Source of the DNA: Bacteroidota bacterium
Lineage (GTDB): Bacteria; Bacteroidota; Bacteroidia; Bacteroidales; UBA10428
Direction of reading: 5' to 3'
DNA length: 31,541 nucleotides
Assembly: GCA_017860375.1 (NCBI GenBank)
Contig: JAGDMB010000003.1
Span: 1 to 31,541, forward strand
A model generated the notes under the pieces. That model worked only from the letters and a program-made list of their open reading frames with translations, made no database searches and was not told the DNA's origin. Below, piece by piece: positions 23,688-31,449 of this stretch (positions are counted from its first letter, which is position 1; the number at the start of each line of letters is the position of its first letter). Both the position numbers and the translations under genes were made by a program.

Positions 23688-23777
23688 ACCGAATTAGTTT
23701 ATCTCCCCGACCTTTGAGAGGGTTATTTTTAGTAATAAAACGTAGGTCTGCTGTTGTTCGCAATATCTCATTTCTGT

Positions 23778-23814
23778 ATTCTGACTGAACAGTGTGCGTA
23801 GGACAGTACAGAAT
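23778..23814. repeat. Imperfect hairpin in the 489-base divergent intergenic region
   Basis: ATTCTGACTG (23778-23787) pairs with CAGTACAGAAT (23804-23814), ten pairs with one bulged base and a 16-base loop. The region 23688-24176 otherwise contains no convincing gene on either strand; apart from this hairpin it holds the operon promoter and leader described separately. Confidence 0.35.
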
Positions 23815-24005
23815 GATAAGCCTGAAAAACAGACGTTCTATTCAATTATTTCAAAAAATTCAAAGAAATCGGGTTACGTGGTGGTGGTAATACGGATGGG
23901 TATACGGGAGCCTGAAAAAAAGGTTTTATTTTTTTAATTACCGGTTGACCTGTTCCCTCAATGATTCGTGCGGACATGTCAGATTTTAACAGGATTTTAT
24001 TTTTA

Positions 24006-24039
24006 TTTGCAGAAAAAAGTCGATAATTTTTTACTTTTG
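24006..24039 (+). promoter_or_regulatory. Promoter of the Ehr-like (hydrogenase-4-like) operon
   Basis: TTTG at 24006-24009 and TACTTTTG at 24032-24039 match the Bacteroidetes -33 and -7 consensus with 22 bases between. Transcription would start near 24046, leaving a leader of about 130 bases before the first gene at 24177. This supports the NuoL-like gene as the first gene of the operon. Confidence 0.6.
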
Positions 24040-24046
24040 CGATCGT

Positions 24047-24152
24047 GGAATTGCGATACCTGTGGAAGAAACTACTGCAAACACTTCTTTCGGAACGAAT
24101 GGCAATTCTTGGGCTATTGTCCGGCATAAAATCATATGGACAACCTGATTAG
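24047..24152 (+). promoter_or_regulatory. Structured leader with a possible short ORF upstream of the operon
   Basis: GGAATTGC (24047-24054) pairs with GCAATTCT (24102-24109), seven Watson-Crick pairs plus a wobble, right at the predicted 5' end of the transcript. A small stem TTCG-GAA-CGAA lies inside. An ATG at 24099 opens a 17-codon frame (MAILGLLSGIKSYGQPD, stop 24150-24152) that begins within the second arm's flank. This may be a regulatory leader; it matches no riboswitch class I recognise. Confidence 0.3.
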
Positions 24153-24176
24153 AATTTAGACTATTTATCTTTTCCA

Positions 24177-26168
24177 ATGAATGCTGTATTGTTTCTGATC
24201 ATTTTATTCCTGACATTCCTGGTTTTTTTATTGCCTAAAACATACAAGTATTCTTTTGCTTTGTTTTTGCTTTCCGGTGCTGTCGTATTAAGCTCAGTAT
24301 GGAGCGTAAAAATGCTTTCAGGCATCCTGTCCGTGTCGGAAATCATGATCAGATTACCGGTTAGCAAACACAGCCTTGTTCTGACAATAGACCCGCTGTC
24401 TGCATTTTTTATAATTGTTGTGAACATTACTGTTTTGATTGGTTTCCTATATGCAAGGGGATATCTCAAACCCTATTATCCGAACAAAAATTCTGTGGAT
24501 TTTTCAATTCATTACTTCTCCTACCTCTGGCTTTACCTGTCGATGATAATGGTAGTAATGATCCGTGATGGCTTGTCCTTTTTAATAGTCTGGGAAATCA
24601 TGGCGCTGTCATCGTTTCTGCTTGTTATTTTTGATGCAGAGGTCAGATCCGTCTTGAAAACCGGCGTCAATTACCTGATACAGATGCATATCGGAATGTT
24701 TTTTATTTTGATTGCTTTTTTAATAGTGGACAAGGCCACGGGACAAATGAGTTTTAATTCCCTGGAACTTTATTTCTCGAACCATTCTGGTTTTTTACTT
24801 TTTATGCTGTTTTTTATCGGTTTTGGAATAAAAGCAGGGTTTGTTCCTATGCATACCTGGCTTCCACAGGCGCATCCTGCCGCACCTTCGCATGTGTCAG
24901 GTGTGATGTCGGGTGTAATGATAAAAATTGGTATTTATGGCATTCTGAGAGTTCTGGTATCCGTTCAAAGTGATCTGCTTTTAATCGGCATCGTTATCCT
25001 TGTCATTTCGCTGATATCCGGTGTACTTGGCGTAATGATGGCCATAGTACAGCACAACCTTAAGCGTTTGCTGGCTTACCATAGCATTGAGAACATTGGT
25101 ATCATTGGTATCGGAATAGGATTAGGGGTAATTGGTCTTGCCACAGACAATACTGCATTAAGCCTGCTTGGCTTTAGCGGTGGTCTGCTGCATGTGCTGA
25201 ATCATTCCCTGTTCAAATCCCTTCTTTTTTTCAATGCCGGATCGGTATACCATGCAACGCATACACAAAATATAGAACATCTTGGCGGTTTAATGAAGAA
25301 AATGCCTTACACCGCCCTGTTGTTCCTGATTGGTTCTCTGGCTATATGCGGCTTGCCTCCCTTCAATGGCTTTATTTCTGAGTACCTGATCTATATCGGA
25401 ATGTTTAAAAGCCTTTCGGTCGCTAATTTGTACCAATCCATTTTGGTTTTGGGAACGATTACTGGTCTTTCTCTCATAGGAGGACTGGCAATTTTTTGTT
25501 TTACAAAAGCTTTTGGGATTGTTTTCCTTGGGGAACCCCGTTCCGAAAATGCCGCCTTGGCCAGGGAGGTCAGTAAAGGCATGATTTACCCTCAGCTTTT
25601 TACAGTAGCTTTTATTGTGCTGATTGGAATAGCCTCTGTCCTTTTTGTAAAACCTGTATTTGCTATAATAGCACAGGCGTTCAAACTTTCCGATATTGCT
25701 GCCCTGACATATCCCGCAATTAAAAACCTTTCTCAAATCAGCATTCTTTGTGGGGTGTTTGTTGTAACCGTCATTTTGTTACTGGTCTACAGAAATTTTC
25801 ATCTTAAAACAAAACCCGTATCCTATGGCCCTACATGGGGCTGCGGATACACCGCCGTTACAAGTAAACAGCAATACACAGCTACATCGTACGCCTATAA
25901 CTACAATCACCTGGCCAAGCCCATCCTCCAGACAAAAAAGATAATGAAAGACATCCGGGAAGATGAAATTTTCCCGGGCGAAAGAACTTTTGAATCCCAT
26001 AGTGACGATATTTTTAGGAGGATTTTTATTGACAAACCTGTTGACTGGATTTCTGGGCTTCTGAAAAAGATTGCAATAATGCAGACCGGACAAATTCAGC
26101 ATTATATATTGTATGCTTTTGTTTTCATGCTGCTTGTGTTTATCCTAACCTTTTTTAACCTTATCTGA
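24177..26168 (+). CDS. HyfB/HycC-like (NuoL/MrpA-family) antiporter-like membrane subunit
   Basis: The 663-residue inner-membrane protein has about 15-16 hydrophobic helices and is the largest ion-translocating module of the complex. It keeps the residues of the proton pathway in NuoL/M/N-type subunits: E140 in VWEIMALSS, K219 in GIKAGFVPMHTWLPQAHPAA, and K347 in LNHSLFKSLLFF. Between the last helices is a soluble segment with YGPTWGCGYT and TATSYAYNY, characteristic of hydrogenase-4/formate hydrogenlyase HyfB. It is first in a six-gene operon, two bases before the NuoH-like gene. The redox subunits of this operon are degenerate (see the HyfG- and HyfI-like entries), so I give no hyf symbol. 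It probably conducts H+ or Na+. Confidence 0.88.
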   Translation: MNAVLFLIILFLTFLVFLLPKTYKYSFALFLLSGAVVLSSVWSVKMLSGILSVSEIMIRLPVSKHSLVLTIDPLSAFFIIVVNITVLIGFLYARGYLKPYYPNKNSVDFSIHYFSYLWLYLSMIMVVMIRDGLSFLIVWEIMALSSFLLVIFDAEVRSVLKTGVNYLIQMHIGMFFILIAFLIVDKATGQMSFNSLELYFSNHSGFLLFMLFFIGFGIKAGFVPMHTWLPQAHPAAPSHVSGVMSGVMIKIGIYGILRVLVSVQSDLLLIGIVILVISLISGVLGVMMAIVQHNLKRLLAYHSIENIGIIGIGIGLGVIGLATDNTALSLLGFSGGLLHVLNHSLFKSLLFFNAGSVYHATHTQNIEHLGGLMKKMPYTALLFLIGSLAICGLPPFNGFISEYLIYIGMFKSLSVANLYQSILVLGTITGLSLIGGLAIFCFTKAFGIVFLGEPRSENAALAREVSKGMIYPQLFTVAFIVLIGIASVLFVKPVFAIIAQAFKLSDIAALTYPAIKNLSQISILCGVFVVTVILLLVYRNFHLKTKPVSYGPTWGCGYTAVTSKQQYTATSYAYNYNHLAKPILQTKKIMKDIREDEIFPGERTFESHSDDIFRRIFIDKPVDWISGLLKKIAIMQTGQIQHYILYAFVFMLLVFILTFFNLI

Positions 26169-26170
26169 GC

Positions 26171-27082
26171 ATGATTGGCCTTGTTTTAATAATTGCGGCA
26201 GCTTTCTTTTTTCCCGGCCTGATATTGAGAACAAAAAGTATTGCGTCGGGACGCAAAGGTCCTGGAATTTTTCAGCCCATTAAGGATATCGTATTGCTGA
26301 TGAAAAAGGGCAGTGTTTTCAGTGAAACCACGGGACTGATTTTTAAGATTGCACCGGTTGTTACTTTGTCAGGCATACTTTGTTCCATTCTGGTAATACC
26401 TTTTGCCAATCAGAATGCCCTTGTTTCATTTGAAGGGGATTTCATCTTTTTCTCCTATCTGCTTGCGTTCACCAAGTTCTTTGCAATTATTGCCGCTCTT
26501 GATACCGGCAGCAGTTTTGAAGGAATGGGAGCCAACCGTGAAGCCTTTTTCTCTATGCTCGTGGAACCGGCATTTATTATTCTGCTGGCCACTTTTGCCA
26601 TGATTACAGGGTATACTTCTTTCTCGGATATTTTTAGCCATTTTTATATAATCGGGGATCCTTATGTGTTGATATACAGTATTATGGGATTTTACGTGCT
26701 CATCCAGATCGCAATGATCGAAAACAGCCGGCTTCCGGTGGATGATCCGAAAACACATCTCGAACTCACCATGATCCATGAAGTGATGATCCTGGATAAC
26801 AGCGGATTCGACAAAGCATTGATTCATATCGGATCCTACCTGAAATTTGCCATTTATGGTGCTTTAATATACAATGTGATCGTACCGGCGGGATGGAACC
26901 TGTTTCTACAAATATTATTATTCCTGGCAGTTCAGGGGATTTTTGCAATCCTTGTCGGCCTGATAGAATCATTCAGGGCCAGGAATAAAATGAATTTGAA
27001 TCCCAAATTCATTCTTTCCATCTCAGCGATGGCATGGCTTTCTTTTATTATCGTTTTAATATTGACGGATAAACTAATCTGA
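26171..27082 (+). CDS. HyfC/HycD-like (NuoH-family) membrane subunit
   Basis: The 303-residue inner-membrane protein has about eight helices and is the subunit that joins the soluble redox arm to the membrane arm in complex I and group-4 hydrogenases. Recognisable segments are SGRKGPGIFQPIKDIVLLMK near the N-terminus, GSSFEGMGANREAFFSMLVE, and ENSRLPVDDPKTHLELTMIH (residues 184-203) with its conserved acidic cluster facing the redox module. All of these look intact, so the coupling subunit is under selection even though the redox centres next to it are altered. It is seven bases from the next gene. Confidence 0.9.
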   Translation: MIGLVLIIAAAFFFPGLILRTKSIASGRKGPGIFQPIKDIVLLMKKGSVFSETTGLIFKIAPVVTLSGILCSILVIPFANQNALVSFEGDFIFFSYLLAFTKFFAIIAALDTGSSFEGMGANREAFFSMLVEPAFIILLATFAMITGYTSFSDIFSHFYIIGDPYVLIYSIMGFYVLIQIAMIENSRLPVDDPKTHLELTMIHEVMILDNSGFDKALIHIGSYLKFAIYGALIYNVIVPAGWNLFLQILLFLAVQGIFAILVGLIESFRARNKMNLNPKFILSISAMAWLSFIIVLILTDKLI

Positions 27083-27089
27083 ACCGAAG

Positions 27090-27704
27090 ATGGTAAATTA
27101 TCTGGTGGTCTTGTTTGCTGTAACACTGGTATATTTTGCATCAGCCGAAAGGTTGATTAATTATATAAGGCTAATCGGATTGCAGGGATTATTGCTGTGC
27201 GGTATCGCAATCTTTGAACTAAAGGAAGTAAATACGGCCAATCTGATTTTCATTGCTTCAGAATCATTGATTTTTAAGGCTATTCTGATCCCCTATCTGC
27301 TTACCCGGATCATTAACCGTTCCGGTGTTACAAAAGTACATCGCCTGGCCATGCCCGGTTTTTATACGCTTATCTTTTCAATCGTGGCATTATTGATAAG
27401 CATTACCCTGGCCTATTCCCTGACAAATTCCTTTGTCAATATTATTTACATGGCCATCGCCCTGTATACCCTTTTTACCGGATTGTTGCTCATTGCCACC
27501 CATAAACTGATCATTTCTCACCTGACAGGCTTTTTAATTATAGAGAACGCGGTGTTTTTATTTTCACTTTCAATCGGAAACAAAATGCCCATGATGATCA
27601 ATGTTGGTATTTTACTTGACCTTTTTGTCGGAGTCTTAATTCTTGGCTTTTTCGGATTACGGCTGAGACCTCATACGAACGAGTTAACAAGGTTAAAAGA
27701 TTAA
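27090..27704 (+). CDS. HyfE-like (NuoK-related) membrane subunit
   Basis: The 204-residue inner-membrane protein has about six hydrophobic helices. It resembles HyfE: the C-terminal part TGFLIIENAVFLFSLSIGNK followed by MPMMINVGILLDLFVGVLIL matches its conserved NuoK-like portion, with a membrane glutamate (in IIENAVF). NuoK-type subunits carry buried glutamates of the central proton path. It lies seven bases after the NuoH-like gene and three before the NuoN-like gene, where HyfE sits in hyf operons. HyfD, usually upstream, is missing. Confidence 0.85.
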   Translation: MVNYLVVLFAVTLVYFASAERLINYIRLIGLQGLLLCGIAIFELKEVNTANLIFIASESLIFKAILIPYLLTRIINRSGVTKVHRLAMPGFYTLIFSIVALLISITLAYSLTNSFVNIIYMAIALYTLFTGLLLIATHKLIISHLTGFLIIENAVFLFSLSIGNKMPMMINVGILLDLFVGVLILGFFGLRLRPHTNELTRLKD

Positions 27705-27707
27705 GGA

Positions 27708-29144
27708 ATGACACTTATCCTGTTTTTTATATTTTCTGCTGTCATGTGTATCGCAATAGTGTTGTTCAAAGACAAAACTATTACCAGGATTATTACAATT
27801 GGATATGCTTCCATGCATATTTTGTTTACGATTTATTGTTGGGCGAATCTGGACAAAACCGAACTCAGTTATTTCACTTATAACAGCCTGGGTGTGTTAT
27901 TGCTTTCTGTTTTATCTTTTATGATAATTCCTACCCTATACCATGGTTTTATCTATGCTTCCGCGGATAATTCAAAGCGATATAGCATCTATCATGCAGC
28001 ACTTATAGCCCTGATGTCTTCTATGTCGGGTGCATACCTGGCAAACGGAATGACGGTGCTGTGGATTTTTGTTGAAGCTACCACGATAGCAGTTGCAGCC
28101 CTGATCTATCACGATCGCACGGAAATAGCGCTCGAAGCTACCTGGAAATATGTTTTTATCTGTTCAACAGGAATCGCCCTGGCCTACTTGGGTATTTTAT
28201 TCCTGGGATTCATTTATGGTCGCAAAGATGCATCCAATCTCTCATTTACTGCTTTGGCAGATATTATCAACCAGGCGAATCCACTCTATGTTAAGATTGC
28301 TTTTGTGTTTGTACTGATCGGCTTCAGTACAAAAATGGGTCTGTTCCCCATGCATACGGTGACCATTGATGCGCATTCCGTAGCGCCCCCTCCAATCAGT
28401 GCTTTGATCTCCACTACGTTGATGAATGTTGGCTTTCTTGCTATATTCAGGGTATATACCTTATTTGCTTCATCCTCCATTTTACCTTTTATGAACAATG
28501 TTCTTATTCTTTCCGGAGTATTGTCTTTGTTAATTGCTGCAGGATATATGCTTAAAGCCAAACATCTCAAACGCATGCTTGCCTATTCAAGTCTCGAAAA
28601 CATGGGATTGGTGGCTATTGCCATAGGAGTCGGTGGAGGTGGTTACTATGCAGCTCTGCTTTTGATTGTATTGCACTCGCTGGCGAAATCGAGTCTTTTT
28701 TATCAGATGGGGCAGCTTTCGCGGGTCCTGCATACGTTTAAACTGGATGAATGCGGCAGGTATATGAAACTTTACCCGGCAGGTGCTTTGGTCCTTTTGA
28801 CCGGAATGGTCTGTATTCTTGCCATTCCCCCATCGGGATTGTTTATTTCCGAGTTTATGATAATAAAGGGATTGGTTTTTAATAATAAATGGTTCATCCT
28901 GTTGGTTGCAATCATTCTGCTTTGCTTTGTGATTTATGCCATGAGCACAAGGATCCTGCATATTGTCTTTTCCGATCCCCTGATCGATGATAACGGGAGA
29001 TTACCGGACAGGATCAATCCGGTTGAGTCAATCAGCCAATTCGTTCTTCTTGGAATCGTGATTGCGATGTGTTTCTATCAACCACCTTTCCTGGCAGATA
29101 TGATAAATCAGAGTTTTGCCTTACTACCAAAATGGTTATTATGA
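27708..29144 (+). CDS. HyfF-like (NuoN/NuoM-family) antiporter-like membrane subunit
   Basis: The 478-residue inner-membrane protein has about 14 helices and is the second antiporter-like module. The charged path is complete: E123 in IFVEATTIAV, K209 in STKMGLFPMHTVTIDAHSVA, and K327 in LHSLAKSSLFYQMG. The sequence TIDAHSVAPPPISALIS is typical of HyfF rather than NuoN. Its stop codon overlaps the start of the large-subunit gene (ATGA, four bases), indicating coupled translation. With the HyfB-like subunit, it gives the complex two potential ion channels. Confidence 0.88.
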   Translation: MTLILFFIFSAVMCIAIVLFKDKTITRIITIGYASMHILFTIYCWANLDKTELSYFTYNSLGVLLLSVLSFMIIPTLYHGFIYASADNSKRYSIYHAALIALMSSMSGAYLANGMTVLWIFVEATTIAVAALIYHDRTEIALEATWKYVFICSTGIALAYLGILFLGFIYGRKDASNLSFTALADIINQANPLYVKIAFVFVLIGFSTKMGLFPMHTVTIDAHSVAPPPISALISTTLMNVGFLAIFRVYTLFASSSILPFMNNVLILSGVLSLLIAAGYMLKAKHLKRMLAYSSLENMGLVAIAIGVGGGGYYAALLLIVLHSLAKSSLFYQMGQLSRVLHTFKLDECGRYMKLYPAGALVLLTGMVCILAIPPSGLFISEFMIIKGLVFNNKWFILLVAIILLCFVIYAMSTRILHIVFSDPLIDDNGRLPDRINPVESISQFVLLGIVIAMCFYQPPFLADMINQSFALLPKWLL

Positions 29145-30661
29145 TGCATCCATTGCATTCGGAAATAAAAAATGATTCATTTCCTCTTGACCTTAAATCG
29201 GTGCCGGTTTTTGAATATGATGTTTTTTATGATCGGGTATCGGATTTGTTAAAAGACGAAGCAAAGCATTGCATAGCCTATTATGGTGTGAAAACGACCG
29301 GTTCTCTGAAATTCTATTGCTGCATTGCAGATGATACTAATGCAAATATCACTGTGTTTTCTCATGAACACAATACGAATAAACTTGTTTTGAAATCATT
29401 GACTCCCATCTGTGAGCCGCTTCAGATTTTTGAACGTGAAATTCATGAAAATTTTGGTGTTGAATTCGACGGACATCCATGGTTAAAACCCGTACGATAT
29501 TCGCATGATCGTTTTGAACAATCATTGAGAATAGAAAATTATCCTTTCTATGAGATCAAGAGCGAAGAATTGCATGAGGTGGGAGTAGGTCCTATTCACG
29601 CGGGTGTAATTGAACCGGGGCATTTCCGTTTTATCTGCAATGGTGAAAAAGTATTGCATCTTGAAATACAGCTTGGATACCAGCACCGTGGAATAGAGAA
29701 ATTATTTATTGAAAAGAAGGAACCGCTGCAAAGGTGTATCCTTTCAGAAAGTATTGCCGGGGATACATCCATCGGACATGCATTGACTCATTCACAGCTT
29801 ATCGAGACATTAGCCGGCATAGAAGTAAGCGAAACACTGCAAATTGAACGCTGCATCGCATTGGAAATGGAAAGGCTTGCGGTTCACATTGGCGACACGG
29901 CTGCCTTATGCGGTGATGTTGCTTACCAGCTTGGACAGGTGGTGTGTGAGGCTCTCAGAACTGCCATTATTAATACTACCCAGCTCTGGTGCGGAAATCG
30001 CTTCGGGAAGGGTTTGGTGCGCCCCGGAGGAAGTAATTATCCCCTTACCAGCGAGGTTGCGGACGAGATGCTGCGTGTTCTCAGCGATACCAACAGGCGA
30101 TGGGGTGAAATATGCGACCGTATCTATTCACTGCCAAGCCTTCTTGCCCGGTTTGAGGATATTGGTGTGGTTTCAAGGCAACAAGCCTTAAGCCTGGGTG
30201 CCGTTGGAATGGCTGCACGTTCATGCGGCATTCCGAGGGATGTGCGGGAAACACACCCCTTTCAGTTTTATAAATCCTTTCCGGTAAAGCCCATGACCTG
30301 TGAAACCGGTGATGTTTTTGCACGAAGCATGCTGCGTAATCTTGAAGCACGTGAATCGGTGAAAATAATTACCGAACTGCTTGCAATATGGCGGAAAAAG
30401 AGCAGGGATATTCAAAGGCCGGTTTATGTCTATAAATTGGCGCCCAACAGTTTTGCACTCTCAATGGTTGAAGGATGGAGAGGAGAAATTTGTCATCTGG
30501 CCATGACGGACTCCGCGGGCAATATAAACCATTATAAGGTCAAGGACCCTTCAATGCATAACTGGATGGCGCTGGCTTTAGCGGTCCGTAATCAGGAAAT
30601 ATCCGATTTCCCGGTTTGCAATAAAAGTTTTGACCTGTCCTACTGTGGAAATGATTTGTAA
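29141..30661 (+). CDS. HyfG/HycE-like large subunit (NuoC-NuoD fusion) lacking all Ni ligands
   Basis: The 506-residue protein is peripheral on the cytoplasmic side. Residues 1-130 are NuoC-like (EPLQIFEREIHENFGVEFDG); from about 150 on it is the NuoD/[NiFe]-hydrogenase large-subunit fold (GPIHAGVIEPGHFRF, LGYQHRGIEKLF). In HycE the first Ni motif is RVCGICGFAH; here the aligned stretch is SIAGDTSIGH, with Ala206 and Thr209 where the cysteines should be. The C-terminal DPCYSC motif is DLSYCG (498-503), with Ser500 and Gly503 at the ligand positions and one Cys502 off-register. It ends right after that motif. No [NiFe] centre can form, so it is not a hydrogenase large subunit in function. ATG 29141 is chosen for the ATGA overlap; ATG 29144 is the alternative. 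Confidence 0.88.
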   Translation: MMHPLHSEIKNDSFPLDLKSVPVFEYDVFYDRVSDLLKDEAKHCIAYYGVKTTGSLKFYCCIADDTNANITVFSHEHNTNKLVLKSLTPICEPLQIFEREIHENFGVEFDGHPWLKPVRYSHDRFEQSLRIENYPFYEIKSEELHEVGVGPIHAGVIEPGHFRFICNGEKVLHLEIQLGYQHRGIEKLFIEKKEPLQRCILSESIAGDTSIGHALTHSQLIETLAGIEVSETLQIERCIALEMERLAVHIGDTAALCGDVAYQLGQVVCEALRTAIINTTQLWCGNRFGKGLVRPGGSNYPLTSEVADEMLRVLSDTNRRWGEICDRIYSLPSLLARFEDIGVVSRQQALSLGAVGMAARSCGIPRDVRETHPFQFYKSFPVKPMTCETGDVFARSMLRNLEARESVKIITELLAIWRKKSRDIQRPVYVYKLAPNSFALSMVEGWRGEICHLAMTDSAGNINHYKVKDPSMHNWMALALAVRNQEISDFPVCNKSFDLSYCGNDL

Positions 30662-30684
30662 CCTGTAAAAGAAAAAACTCAAAA

Positions 30685-31449
30685 ATGCTGAAAGAGTTAA
30701 AAATTCTGAAAAGTCACGGTACCCAGTATGTTAAGAACCTGCGTACTCAGAATGTATCAGGGTTGTTTAGAGGAAGACCGGTTATTTCAGATACTCTTTC
30801 GAGGGACGAAATAAATGAAATTGCATCCTTATGCCCGGTACATGCAATTGATAAGGAAACAGGTTCGATGGATCTGGGGAAATGTGTTTTCTGTAAGGAA
30901 TGTGCGTTCAGAAAACCTGACAAAATCAGGTTCACAAATGATTACCGGATAGCAACCAATATAAGGGAAGCCCTGATAATAAAGCCGGGACAGGAAGGTC
31001 CTGTGAGAATGGAAGAAGATCGTATCCGGCAGGAAATAAGAAAGCTTTTCAAAGGTGCCTTAAAACTCCGCCAGGTTTCCGCCGGGGGTGACAACAGCTG
31101 TGAATGGGAACTAAATGCAGCCGGTAATGTTAATTTCGACATGGGGCGATACGGTATAGAGTTTGTTGCTTCACCGCGGCATGCCGATGGTATTGTTGTT
31201 ACCGGACCGATCACGCAGAATATGGCAAGACCCTTGCAGTTGTGTTACGATGCGGTTCCCTATCCGAAAATAATCATACTGGCCGGCACCGATGCGATCA
31301 GCGGCGGACTTTTTGAAAATAGCCCTGCTGTCGACCGTTCATTTCTTAACCAGTACGAGGTAGATCTATATGTGCCGGGGAATCCGGTTCATCCGTTGAC
31401 CTTCATCAACGGCTTGCTGGATTTGACAGGTAAAAGAAAGACACCCTGA
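30685..31449 (+). CDS. Ferredoxin-NuoB-like (HyfH/HyfI-type) subunit with degenerate N2 site
   Basis: The 254-residue protein joins an N-terminal ferredoxin-like part to a NuoB/HycG-like part. The first has LCPVHAI (C50) and CVFCKECAFRKP (C67, C70, C73). The CxxCxxC plus the CP of the other half can hold one [4Fe-4S] cluster; the eighth ferredoxin Cys is Lys77. The second part aligns to HycG at SCNGCEIE, GACGNSGGIF and PGCPP, but reads GDNSCEWE (Asp136, Cys139), GTDAISGGLF (Asp203) and PGNPVHP (Asn233). Three of four ligands of the proximal N2-type cluster are therefore gone. The surrounding fold motifs (RHADGIVVTGP) are well kept, so this is not random decay. It is last in the operon, 23 bases after the large-subunit gene; its stop codon lies in the terminator hairpin. 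Confidence 0.87.
   Translation: MLKELKILKSHGTQYVKNLRTQNVSGLFRGRPVISDTLSRDEINEIASLCPVHAIDKETGSMDLGKCVFCKECAFRKPDKIRFTNDYRIATNIREALIIKPGQEGPVRMEEDRIRQEIRKLFKGALKLRQVSAGGDNSCEWELNAAGNVNFDMGRYGIEFVASPRHADGIVVTGPITQNMARPLQLCYDAVPYPKIIILAGTDAISGGLFENSPAVDRSFLNQYEVDLYVPGNPVHPLTFINGLLDLTGKRKTP

Noticed and set aside
23846..24127. 93-codon minus-strand ORF in the region upstream of the Ehr-like operon
   Set aside because: It covers the operon promoter and leader, has no protein-like pattern and no plausible promoter or ribosome context.
24045..24152. 35-codon frame beginning with GTG at the predicted transcription start
   Set aside because: A GTG at the first transcribed base would need leaderless initiation; only the internal ATG at 24099 is kept as a weak possibility.
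24177..31449. Calling the operon a functional [NiFe] hydrogenase-4 or formate hydrogenlyase
   Set aside because: All four Ni ligands and three of four N2-cluster ligands are substituted, and hyfA and hyfD are missing, so the usual name would mislead.
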